Source: Knufia peltigerae
Lineage: Eukaryota > Ascomycota > Eurotiomycetes > Chaetothyriales > Trichomeriaceae
Length of the DNA: 64,000 bases
Direction of reading: 5' to 3'
Assembly (NCBI GenBank): GCA_030247855.1
Contig: JAPDRN010000014.1
Span: 62,001-126,000, forward strand
The notes under the pieces are model-generated. The model did no database searches. It was not told where the DNA came from and worked only from the letters and a program-made list of their open reading frames with translations. Below, in pieces: positions 1 through 9,724 of this stretch. Each line of letters starts with the position of its first letter. Position 1 is the stretch's first letter. A program made the translations under genes and the position numbers.

Positions 1-1970
1 GGCGAGTCGGAGGTCAGTGTCTACCTGCCCGAGTACGACAACGTCTTGCTCGGGACAGCGACAATACCACCCATCAAGGTGAATATTCGCAACCGTCATC
101 AAAATCACGTTGATATCCTGGCGGATCTGGAGCCTGGTGACGTGGACGGCCTACGAAGGATTGTCAATGACTTTATCGACCGGAAGCTGGATGGGCTCAC
201 GGTCAATGCTGTTGCCACTGTCCCAATCCGCAGCGGTCTGATCAGGCTGCCCAAGCAGACAATATCTCAGATTCTAGAGTTCCAGGGTCACGATGTCCCC
301 ACTGTCCCGAAGGCTGAGATCCAGAGACTTCAATTTGCAGAATATGGCATGCCAGGACATCCGGAAGGTCTTAAGGCCAAGGCAGTTGTTTCGGCGTTGA
401 ATGAATTCCCACTCAACCTAGATGTGCCTGCTTTGTCTTTTGACATACTCCTGCCAGACTGCTACGACGACTACTTATTGTTCGCGACCGCAAAGACCGA
501 TGTGATCCACATCGTACCCAAGCAGAATATCACCGCAAGCGTTGTGGGTTTGGTACGGCAGCTTCCTACATCGTTAACAGCTGCCTGTCCAGGTACGAAA
601 ACTTCGCCTTTGGACAGCTTGATCGCCGATTATCTTGCCGGGAGAAACACAACCGTCTATATCCGCGGAGGCGAACAAGATCCCGACACACCTGGATGGG
701 TCGACCAGATTTTACGCGATACGATAGTACCATTTTCACTTCCAGGCCATCCTTTTGAGAAACTGATAAAAAACTTCTCTCTCGAGGACGTTCACTTCTC
801 TCTGCCAGATCCTTTTTCAGATTCTCGCCCGAAGATCTCTGCTGTGGTGAATGTTCTGGTGGGACTTCCAGAAGAAATCAATGTCAGTATGGACGTTGAC
901 AGAGTGCGAGCTGATGCGGATGTGTTCTACAAGGGAGACCTACTGGGCAAACTGGATCTGAGGAAATGGCAAAAAGCCAATGCGACACAAGTTGACAATG
1001 ACCTGCTGATACAGTCGGTTGTGGATGAAGCACCATTGGAGATCAAGAATGATTCGGTGTTCTCAAAGGTTGTTCAAGAACTCCTGTTTGGTGACGGTGT
1101 TGCACTCTCTGTCCACGCGAACGTAGACGTCAATACCCTTACTGCTTTGGGAGCATTTGTGGTCCGAGGAGTTCCAGCGCAAGGAGATATCTTTGTGCCG
1201 CCGATGATGGGAGATTTTCAGATGCCAGAAATAAAGGGTATGGAAATTGTTGATACGTCGGAATCCGCATTAACGCTGCAGGCAAGGGTTAATGTAACCA
1301 ATCCTACCGACTACTCGGCCACAATTCCCTTCTGTAACGTCAGTATCTGGGTGAACGAGACCCGCGTCGGCTACGCATATATGTCTGCTGTCAACATTGT
1401 ACCTGGTCCCAATGATCTTGTCGCTAGAGCTGCATGGGAGGTTGGTGCTGTTGGAAGGGAGTGGCTTTCTCAGTACATTTCTGGTTACAACACCACGATA
1501 ACTGTGAAAAGTCACGCTGACTCGATACCGAACTTTCCCGATCCCAAGTTGGCGTTGACCGTACCCACCCCTCACATGTTTGGACATTTCCTAAAAGAAA
1601 CCACGGTATGTCGCCTTTCCGAGTGCGAGTCTGGCTGACAATATAGATGCACTTGATATCGTCGACTGCAACGTTCGTCCTTGTATCCCCTTTCGCCATG
1701 TACATTACCGCTATCTCGGCAGCTGCATTCTACAACGGTTCAGAGGTTGGTACGATCGACTGGGATTACCCATTCGCCATCAAAGAAGGTGAAAACATTA
1801 CACCGAAGCTCCCAGTTGCGTGGGGGAGTAATGCTCTAGGCACAATCCGAGATGCCTTAGGCGGAACTCTGAAGCTAGATGCCAAAGCTGACGTCGGAGT
1901 CAGAATCGGTCAATGGCAGGAACGAATATGGTACGAAGGCCACGGACTGGGGGCCAGGATTCGACTGTAA
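1..1970 (+). CDS. Tag1-like vacuolar membrane protein, 3' part
   Basis: The reading frame is open from base 1, so the 5' end lies outside the window. Exons are <1..1605 and 1647..1970, with a 41-nt intron (GTATGT..ATATAG), which leaves 642 visible residues. The protein has repeated beta-rich, LEA/DUF3712-like segments and many N-glycosylation sequons (e.g. NIT, NTT, NVS, NET), as expected for a lumenal domain. The usual N-terminal membrane anchor would be upstream of the window. After the intron the chain is hydrophobic (FVLVSPFAMYITAI) and ends in a beta-rich tail (GIDs such as TIDWDYPF). In yeast the family member Tag1 (YLR173W) sits in the vacuolar membrane and helps end autophagy. Assignment rests on overall similarity recalled for fungal Tag1 orthologues, not on a catalytic motif. 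The short intron is the only practical way to join the two frames. Confidence 0.65.
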
Positions 1971-2287
1971 AAGAAGATGAGTAAGTTGGATTGATGAAAA
2001 CGAAATTAATATGTGACGCGCGCTCGTCTTGTCATCGGGCAGCCGTCATCAACCGGTGATCGATTCCGGATGTTGGACAACCCTGGTCATAAGTGAATCA
2101 GCTTGGTGAGCCTGGAATGGCCCCTGATCTGCTCTGCCCTGCCAACAATCGCATGACAAAATTTTCCTCGGCGAAAAATCGGCCGCACAGGCGGTCACCC
2201 TCCCGGTCACGTGCTTGCCAACAAACACAGTTCGAGTATATATGTTTACCTCTCCTGTCTGGACCTTCAAAGCGAAATCTGCCAAAG

Positions 2288-2578
2288 ATGGCGCAACGAA
2301 TGAAATCAATCCATACTCAGCTTCGTAAAAAGGGTCTGGAACTTGTGCAGGAGTCGAACGACCCGGAATGCGGACCTGTTTACACCATCACCCCGAAGAA
2401 GCCGGGCATCACCAATAGCGACCTTGCCTACCGTCTCTACTACTGGGGCGAGACTGCGAAATGGAGTGCCACCAGAAGAAAAGCCATCGAGAAAGCTACC
2501 AACCGTATAAACCGTATCAAGGCACAAGAGGCCGCTTCGAGGAAGGAGTCATCTGGAAGTTCTAGCGAATCAAGTTGA
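2288..2578 (+). CDS. small hypothetical protein (96 aa)
   Basis: This is a short intronless ORF starting at ATG 2288, with a TATATATG-like stretch about 50 bp upstream. The product is basic in the middle and ends in a Ser/Glu-rich tail (SSGSSSESS). It contains the segment LAYRLYYWGETAKW and a run of Lys/Arg helix-forming residues. I do not recognise the family. The frame is open upstream of the ATG to about 2093, so the start is not certain. It may be a genuine small or lineage-specific protein, or chance. Nothing in the neighbourhood suggests a role. Confidence 0.4.
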   Translation: MAQRMKSIHTQLRKKGLELVQESNDPECGPVYTITPKKPGITNSDLAYRLYYWGETAKWSATRRKAIEKATNRINRIKAQEAASRKESSGSSSESS

Positions 2579-3570
2579 GCGATATTTTGCGGTCTCAATA
2601 TACTATGTCAATTGTTCACCTACTCGGTGTAGTCCGCACGCCATGCTACCAGCAGCATGACGATCTGGACTCTCGATGTTATTTGTACTAGCGACAAGGT
2701 GCATGCATGCCATGACGAATGATGGTGGATTCGCCTTGCACCAAGCTGAAATGCTTACTACCACGATCCATATGACTCTCTTTCGATGTGATCAAGAGAT
2801 CCGCCACGACACCTTCACATGATGCAAGGAAATGACATCTTAAGCTTCTTGGTCGCCAGCTACCTTGCTCAAGACGTCCAGCGTCGAATATACATATCGG
2901 TCACATGGAGATCAACCTTGACTCTTCCGCAGCTCCACATGCTCTACACCGACACTAGAAAATCATTATCGGACGTCCCAAGTATGGCAATGACTTGACG
3001 TCCTGGTTTTTCTCGGATTTCCCGGATTCCAGTGTGAAGGATGGTTGACTGTGTTGCACATGGTAGTCGAAGATAAGTGTTCTCTGCTACCACCAAGCGT
3101 ATATCGCAGCTGAGATAGTATTGAACACCGTGGGCTCTTCTCGTACAAATGCGTTGGTTCTCGTTGCTGACGTTGGAGGGGACGTTGAAATGAGTGGTGA
3201 TTGTGGGTTCGCGGAATAAAACAATGCCGGCATCGGCTATTAACTAGGAACCTGGAGTGGGATAATATCCAATCAAACGTCAATACTGCGCGTATTCCTC
3301 TTGGACGACTATCTATCCGCGAAGATGCAAACCAAGATCTGATGTCCTGTCCCTGGACTGACTTCGCCATTTGCGTGTGACTCAACCAGCTTACACAATC
3401 AACGAAGTACGCCCAACGAACGAGATCATGGTCTAGGAGTGAATATATGAGAATTGGATCTCACCAGAGATAGGCAATCCAATATCCTTACCTAGGCCAC
3501 TACTTGTACAAGCAAACTATCCTTAAGTTCATAACCCTGTACTACAACAGTACCAAAAGAATAACCAACC
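2579..3570. other. gene-less stretch
   Basis: About 1 kb between the small ORF and the oxidoreductase gene. The only long frame (reverse strand, 2966-3385) has no protein-like composition. The right end is the promoter of the gene at 3571; an A/T-rich and CAACCATG-type start context is visible just before the ATG. No RNA gene or repeat was seen. Confidence 0.5.
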
Positions 3571-4722
3571 ATGACCTCAAAAACGACCTTCGCCCTCGTA
3601 GGCGGAGGATTCATCGCCCCCCTCCACGCCAAATACATCCAATCTTCGCCAGAATGCGAGCTTGTCGCCATCGTCGACCCGTTCCCTACAGGTCAGAAGC
3701 TCGCTAAGTCATTGGCCGTGGCCCACTACGCGAGCGTGTCCGACCTTGTGGTCGCCCAGCAAAGTCCGGACGTCTACATCATCTGCGTCCCTTCGGGTCT
3801 ACACGTCAAACTCGCAACGGAGGTTCTCATCACTGGCAACACTCGTGGCACCACCAACTCGACGCCACGGGTCATACTGGTTGAGAAACCTTTCTGCACC
3901 GAATCCGCTTCAGGCGATGCCTTGATCAAGCTGGCCAAAGAAAAGGGCTGCGCTCTCGCCGTGGGTCATCATCGACGCTTCCACCCCGCCGTCTCGGCCG
4001 CGAAAGAGGCCATCGTGGGCGGGAAATTGGGTAAAGTCACGGCCGTGTCGGGGGCGTGGACGTGCAGGAAGAACGACGGGTACTTTTTGGCGGCGCAGTG
4101 GCGCGTGTCGCGCTCCCAGGGCGGCGGACCGGTGTGGACGAACTTCATCCACGACGTGGACGTGCTGCAGTACCTGGTCGGGGCGCGGGTCGTTCGGGTC
4201 TGGGCGACCGGGTCGGTGGCGCGACGACACCACGAAGCGGCGAGGCCCAGGGACGAGGTCGAGGAGGGCGCGGCGCTCCTGATGCTGTTCGCCAACGGTG
4301 TCGTGGGCACTTTTGTCATGAACGACAACGTCGCGAGCCCTTACGGCTGGGAGGCGGCCACGGGGGACATGCCTGCTTTCCCCAAGGCCGACGTCCCGAT
4401 CGATTGCTATCGGATCTTTGGGACAGGGGGTACGATCTCGGTGCCGGACGACGTGCTGTGGACGTACGACGTCGCCGGTGAAGCGGCCGAGGAGAGAAAC
4501 AACGACGTCGAGGTCGGATGGGGAATTTCCATGACGAGAAAAGTGTTGACGGTCGGGGACAAGCACCCCTTTCAGTCCCAGATCGAACACCTGGTCAAGG
4601 TCGTCGACCGCGAGGAAGAGCCCAGGTGTTCCGGGGAAGATGGGTTGAGTGCCGTCAAGGTCTGTGAGGCCGTCATTGAGGCTTTGTCCAAAGGTGATGG
4701 ATATCCGATTGATATTTGTTGA
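3571..4722 (+). CDS. Gfo/Idh/MocA family NAD(P)-dependent oxidoreductase
   Basis: A single-exon gene for 383 residues. The N-terminal Rossmann fold opens with FALVGGGFIAPLHA (residues 7-20, a GGGFIA variant of GxGxxG). The family signature EKP is at residues 105-107 (VEKPFC), followed by GHHRRFHP at 132-139. The C-terminal alpha/beta domain contains GGPVWTNFIHDVDVLQYL, which carries the usual catalytic His region. Family members oxidise sugars or cyclic diols; LigC, Pht4 and dimeric dihydrodiol dehydrogenase act on aromatic-pathway intermediates. Its place next to ring-cleavage genes makes such a role the more likely one here, but that is inference. The middle (4020-4300) is markedly GC-rich, giving long spurious frames on both strands. 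The length is normal for the family. Confidence 0.85.
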   Translation: MTSKTTFALVGGGFIAPLHAKYIQSSPECELVAIVDPFPTGQKLAKSLAVAHYASVSDLVVAQQSPDVYIICVPSGLHVKLATEVLITGNTRGTTNSTPRVILVEKPFCTESASGDALIKLAKEKGCALAVGHHRRFHPAVSAAKEAIVGGKLGKVTAVSGAWTCRKNDGYFLAAQWRVSRSQGGGPVWTNFIHDVDVLQYLVGARVVRVWATGSVARRHHEAARPRDEVEEGAALLMLFANGVVGTFVMNDNVASPYGWEAATGDMPAFPKADVPIDCYRIFGTGGTISVPDDVLWTYDVAGEAAEERNNDVEVGWGISMTRKVLTVGDKHPFQSQIEHLVKVVDREEEPRCSGEDGLSAVKVCEAVIEALSKGDGYPIDIC

Positions 4723-4846
4723 CGAGGTCGAATCAGCAACTTTGGAAAAAAAGATAACTCGTAGGAAGATGTGTCAGGGAGGTAGTATATACGTATCGTG
4801 GTAGACACTACCCGTATTGATTATTTTTTATTTTATTTTTCTTTAT

Positions 4847-5452
4847 TTATTTCGTTCCCTCCGCGACCAATTCATCCACACTCTTCATCTTCTTGTCATT
4901 ATTCTCACCGACGTCGAGTGGCACCAGTATCCTACTGACGGCGTTGTAACCAGCCACTACCGTGACCAGTTCCAGAATTTCCCTCTCGTTGAAAAGTGTC
5001 TTGAGAGATTCGAACGTAGAGTCCTGCACCCTCACATCCACGGTCGCCTCGTCAGTGTACCTTAGCACCGCGACCTCTTTCTCACTCAATTTCTTGTCCG
5101 TCGACCGTGTCACTCCCCCCTTGGGGGCGCTGTGTGCCACTTCCAACGCCTCGGGGGAGAGTCCCGCCTTCAGTGCCAACGCGGCGTGAATGTTCCACTC
5201 ATAAACGGCCGTGGTTAGAATGGCGACTCTCGAAATGGCCAGTTCGAGGAGTGATTGCGGGACGATGGTCTCGGTGCGTAGGGCCCCGACAAAGGCGTTG
5301 TAACCGCTCGCCACGGGAGGGGAGTGTAAGAGTGTGAGGTCGAGCGGGATCAGAGGACGAGGTTTGCGCCGGGCTGCTATCCGGGCGTACGTCTCGGCGA
5401 CCGAAGGGGGTGAGTCTTCGGGAGGGGTAGAGGGTGCATAAGGAAGACGCAT
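4847..5452 (-). CDS. carboxymuconolactone decarboxylase-like (AhpD-fold) protein
   Basis: A single-exon gene for 201 residues starting at ATG 5452. The core matches the CMD fold: a helix with LLELAISRVAILTTAVYEWN, then IHAALALKAGLSPEALE, and later AVLRYTDEATVDVRVQ and a C-terminal helix around EILELVTVVAGYNAVSRIL. The AhpD-type CxxC redox pair is absent, so this is not a peroxidase-type member. In the beta-ketoadipate route CMD removes CO2 from carboxymuconolactone. Many fungal paralogues of this kind are of unknown function. Its 3' end faces the oxidoreductase gene (convergent, 125 bp apart) and it lies 460 bp downstream of the dioxygenase on the same strand, which supports a part in the same pathway. 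Confidence 0.8.
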   Translation of the reverse strand: MRLPYAPSTPPEDSPPSVAETYARIAARRKPRPLIPLDLTLLHSPPVASGYNAFVGALRTETIVPQSLLELAISRVAILTTAVYEWNIHAALALKAGLSPEALEVAHSAPKGGVTRSTDKKLSEKEVAVLRYTDEATVDVRVQDSTFESLKTLFNEREILELVTVVAGYNAVSRILVPLDVGENNDKKMKSVDELVAEGTK

Positions 5453-5913
5453 GTTTTAATTTACAGAGGGGTGAGGATGCTGAAGAACCGAGGAGCTGTA
5501 GATTTCAATGGGAGACATCCAGGGAATATATACATACGATTCCAGAGGAGACCTGATGGTTGCAGTACATGGATTTAGGGGCGCCCACATCCGATGTATG
5601 TTTACTTGGACCCTTGTTGGAGTGTGTCATTGACGTCTGCGGGGTTATTTATCTACGTTACTCAGGCATCTACGCATGATATTTTTTAGAAGCCAATTCC
5701 GTTCAAGTGTTGATGTTTTTTTTTCTTGCTTCAATATGTGCTATGTATCAAGATGACTTTCGTCCATCATAGCCTTGGAGACGGTTGAAAACTGTGCATG
5801 ATGGTAAAAATATGCATGATGCGAAAACGCCCCCCAAGCAAAAGAATTTACTTTGGAACCCCGAAAAACGCTGTTGTGATGTTGAAAGTGAAGGGTTTCC
5901 CTCTTGAACATGC
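5453..5913. promoter_or_regulatory. promoter region of the CMD-like gene and 3' flank of the dioxygenase gene
   Basis: 460 bp without a gene. It contains a TATATACATA stretch at about 5526-5536, roughly 75 bp upstream of the CMD-like start on the reverse strand (read in reverse as TATGTATATA), plus T-rich runs near 5717-5730. No other structure was recognised. Confidence 0.35.
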
Positions 5914-6980
5914 TCAGAAAACAGTGTGAACCCAACCGGCCTTCTGGCCAGGCTTCAAAGGAGCCAAAGTGACGTTGTATTCCAGATCCAGCTGGGCCTT
6001 GGGGTCCTTTGACGGCTTGAAGTCGAGCAACAGGTCATCCTTGACCGCACAGACAGAGTCGCTGGTCACGTAGGGGTCGTCGCGGGGGTAGAGTTGGGTG
6101 GTCAGGGACTTGTAGCCCTCGGCGCTGATCATGAGATGGATGTGGGCGGGTCTCATCGGGTGGCGGTCCATCAGGTTCAAGAGGACGCCGGCGGGGCCGT
6201 CGGTGGGGAGGGAGTAGGCGGTCGGGTGGTAGCAGTAGTAGTAGTACTCGCCCTTGTCGTTGGTGCGGAACTTGCCTCGCAGGTTGTTGACCGACTGGTC
6301 GTCGTCCTGGAAGTCGTACTTGCCGTTGGCCGAGGCCTGCCAGATGTCGACGACGGCGTTGGGGATGGGTTTGCCGGTCTTGTAGTCGCTGACCACGCCG
6401 TGCATGAGCGTGACCCGGCCGGTCGGGTAAGGGTCTTGGACGATGCTGTCGCCGAGCTCACGGAAAGGGGCGTGAGGGCTCCAGAAGGGGCCTAGGATCG
6501 TGGAAGATGTAGGGGTCTCGTCGCTGTCCAGCATGATTTTGTTGGCGACTTCGTCCACCAGGCTAGAATGAAACACGGAAATGTTAGTGGATTGGTCTGT
6601 TGCGTCCAAGGCAGAGCATCAACTTCTTCTCTATTCTCTGTACGTGCGAAAACTTACGATTCTATACCCAAAACATCGCAAATTCGTTGACCTTCGTTTC
6701 TCTTCGAGTCACTAATCTGGCCGATGGCGTTGACGAATTGAACACCTCTCATCCATTCCTCGGGCGTCAATTCAGTCTCGCGGATAAAGTCGTGGAGATG
6801 TTGGATCAGGTTTCCCAGGACAAATCGTGCGCGGTCAGGCGTCTTTGGGCCCATGGCCTCAATGAGGCTCTTTGTGAAGTTGGGATCATACTTGTGAGCT
6901 GATGACCCATTGGTCGTCTTCCCATTCACTCCATTTAAATTGGTGGTGGTCGAGTTTTCGACGACGTTCTGAAAAGACAT
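5914..6980 (-). CDS. intradiol ring-cleavage dioxygenase (catechol/hydroxyquinol 1,2-dioxygenase type)
   Basis: Two exons, 6980..6658 and 6562..5914, joined over a 95-nt intron (GTAAGT..TTCTAG, codon split TC|C), give 323 residues. Residues about 38-110 form the Dioxygenase_N linker domain, the hallmark of the catechol/hydroxyquinol subfamily rather than of protocatechuate 3,4-dioxygenase. The catalytic domain carries the four Fe(III) ligands expected: Tyr190 (NGKYDFQ), Tyr224 (TAYSLP), His248 and His250 (RPAHIHLMIS). The reaction is O2-dependent cleavage between two ring hydroxyls, giving a cis,cis-muconate or maleylacetate-type product. The gene is divergent from the muconate-cyclase-like gene across a shared 945-bp promoter region. 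Whether the substrate is catechol, hydroxyquinol or a carboxylated catechol cannot be read from the sequence. Confidence 0.92.
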
Positions 6981-7925
6981 GATGTCAAGGATTTTTTAAT
7001 TTGGGGGGGTTTTGTTTTAGGGGGTGGGTCGGCGATTGAGAAGCGAGGTTGGCAGCGATTCACCCAAAGTCTCTCAGACAACAAGGACTGGCGATGAGAA
7101 TGTAAAATTAAGGACACGAAGAATTGGACACACAGAGACAGGTAAGACTGGAGACTACACTGGGTGAGAACTACTGCGTCGATATATATATTGAATTGTG
7201 GGCAGAACTCATCAGTGCCGGCAGTAAAAATCGGCTCCTGGTGATGATGACCACCACCAACAGCATGTTCGTCTTTCTGCGTACAACTCTGTCTCCAGCT
7301 CTTCAATTCTGGGGAACTTCGCAAAATCGGAATAAAACAAAAATGGGAATGGACCAATTGTGAGGCCCGTAAGTCTAAGCAGATGGGCAATTGAATATCG
7401 GCAAATCGAGGCGCCTCCAACTACCGTGGACGGACGGTACTTTTTGCACCTCCGTTTTCTTCCCTGACGAATTCTTCGTGGGTCTCAGCATGCCCGGAAC
7501 AGCCCTTAACGGCGCCCCTAATGACGAAGGACACACGCCTATTATTTAGCCCGCCCTTTGCCTCCCCCCTCCGATCTTGCCCCGCCGAGGCTTCGAACAA
7601 CCAAAATCGGTAGTTAAAATACCACACAACATCCCGACACTCCGAACTAGACCCAGGGCACCGGTGTGGTTTTTTTCTGTGCGAGTACGAGTACATTCGC
7701 TGCCCTGGTGCCAGTACTCCGTACTACTACTATAACCAAATAATCGCCCGTAGTCTCAGGGCACGTATCGTGCACGGCTTTCGGCAACTCACCTCGGGAT
7801 CCCCTGTAAATTGTTATCCCAAGCAAGCCTTATGAGGCTCCCACACTAATTTCCATCGTAGCCATGTGACTATTGTTCCAGACTGTCATCATATCGCAAC
7901 TCAGGTATATAGGTTGGTGCACAAG
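6981..7925. promoter_or_regulatory. shared divergent promoter region, dioxygenase / muconate cyclase-like
   Basis: 945 bp separate the two divergent start codons. Visible elements are GATATATATATTG at about 7182, an inverted CACCGGTG at about 7658 and TACTCCGTA at 7715-7723. Several CGG/CCG triplets are also present (e.g. GGACGGACGG near 7428), the half-site type used by Zn2Cys6 regulators. No CGGCTAYATGG word occurs here. A divergent arrangement of ring cleavage and lactonisation genes implies coordinated expression. Confidence 0.45.
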
Positions 7926-9173
7926 ATGAAGCACCACTTGATGATAGGGACATGGACACCTCCCGGAGCTATCTTCACTGTCGAATTTGACGATGAAGCA
8001 TGGACCTTGAAATTGGTCAAGAGAACGTCCATACCTGAAGATGAGCCCATCTCATGGATGACCTTTGATGTGAGTATAGTACGGAGTGGAAAGTAGACTC
8101 GACGCTGACGGCTCCCCGCCTTGCAGCACCAAAGAAAGAACATCTATGGAGCTTCTATGAAGAAGTGGTCCAGTCACGCCGTGACAGCACCGGACAACAT
8201 CTCACATGAAGTCTCTCATCCCATGAGCCATGATCGTAGGTTTGATATTTCCTACGACTCTATCGAAGTGCTGACTGACTTACTCGTGGACAGCCCGAGC
8301 ACAAAGTGCTGATACCCGGACCAGGGCCATCTTCATTCTAGCAGCAAAGAAGCCGCCTTACTGCGTCTATGGTAACCCATTCTACGAGCATGCGGGTTAC
8401 GGCAACGTCTTTTCTGTCGACAGTACTGGCAAGCTGGATAAGAACATCCAAAACTACGAATACAGCGAAAAGTCCGCCATCCACGGAATGGTCTTTGACC
8501 CGACCGAGACGTATCTCTACTCGGCAGATATGTGGGCGGACAAGATCTGGACACACAAAAAGGCCAGCGACGGCACTCTCACCTTGGTCGGCAGCGTCGA
8601 TGCACCTTCCGCCGGCGACCATCCTCGATGGGTTGACATTCATCCGAGCGGACACTATTTGTATGTGTTGATGGAAGCTGGGAACAGGCTCGGTGAGTAT
8701 GTCATTGACGAGAAAACTCATATGCCTGTTTTTACGCACAACATCTACCCGTTGGTTCCACCAGGTAAGGCCCCAAGCACATGCCTAGGTGTCGGTAAAA
8801 CTGACCATGCACAGGTGTTCGAGATCTCAAGAAGATGTACAGATCAGACGTGGTGTTTTGTTCCCAGAGTGGAAAACATCTCTTCGCCACGGCCAGATCC
8901 AACTCGTCCAGTGTGACGGGTTATATCAGTGCCTTTAGACTTGGACCACAGGGACAAATCGAGCGTCAACTATGTATCAGCCCAACGCCCAACAGTGGTG
9001 GCCATTCGAACGCCATTGGTGTATGTCCTTGGACGGATGAGTGGTTGGCTTTGACGGATGACCAAGATGGTTGGATCGAGATTTACCGGTGGCACGATGA
9101 GTATCTTTCCAGAGTGGCTCATCTGGATATCAAGGAGCCTGGGTTTGGGATGAATGCGATATGGTATGACTAA
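7926..9173 (+). CDS. carboxy-cis,cis-muconate cyclase-like lactonase (7-bladed beta-propeller)
   Basis: Four exons: 7926..8069, 8127..8235, 8294..8764 and 8815..9173. The introns are 57, 58 and 50 nt, and the model gives 360 residues. It starts MKHHLMIGTWTPPGAIFTVEFD, as in fungal 3-carboxymuconate cyclases. Propeller-type repeats follow: GNVFSVDSTGKLD, IHGMVFDPTETYLYSAD, PRWVDIHPSGHYLYVL and GGHSNAIGVCPWTDEWLALTDD. The protein belongs to the lactonase/CMLE family, in which fungal members convert 3-carboxy-cis,cis-muconate to 3-carboxymuconolactone. Its divergent pairing with an intradiol dioxygenase fits this pathway. Because the neighbouring dioxygenase is of the catechol/hydroxyquinol type, the true muconate may carry another substituent. 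Confidence 0.88.
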
Positions 9174-9724
9174 GCCAGCTGCTCTAGTAACTGGTCTACA
9201 GCATGTTCGTAGCATAGGAGTGCCTAGAGTACTCGTAGCTCCTGTACAACGCGAATATCGGATTTTGGGGTACGAGAAGTTGGACTTGGAGTCGGAAAAA
9301 AACTTATCCGCCACTTATGGGTAGTTGGGGGAGAGTTCTAGGTGTCCCATCGCCCCTATCTACATCATTTTTAGCGACCGTAAATCTACCTAGTAGGTAA
9401 TCCCGCACCCAAATATTCGCTAATGCGGGGTTCGTTCCGATGCAGTCGCAGGCACCTGTTCACGGCAGATGAACCGGAGTCCTGCCGAGCATCGTCTCCG
9501 AACGGCCTCTGAATTCGACGAGCTTTCCATGTTCGACTATCTCCAACCAGTTCAACTGGAAGAATAGATCAATTCGATACCGTTGATACGAGACTGTGGC
9601 CTGACATTGCCTTGCTGCAGGATTGTCCCATTTCTCTTGGGTCAAGGTGGAAGAGTCCGGGAAGACACGACGAACAAAGCAAAGCACGCAAAGAAAGACG
9701 GACTTTTGAAGTGCCGCCGCCACG
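9174..9724. promoter_or_regulatory. upstream region of the EthD/hydrolase gene
   Basis: 550 bp between the muconate-cyclase-like stop and the ATG at 9725. It contains CGG-N8-CCG at about 9464-9477 (CGGCAGATGAACCG). No long frame looks genuine. The ATG sits in a GCCACGATGCC context. Confidence 0.35.

Noticed and set aside
3910..4590. Long reverse-strand frame (226 codons) opposite the Gfo/Idh/MocA gene
   Set aside because: It is a mirror of a GC-rich coding region with Arg/Val/His-rich nonsense composition.
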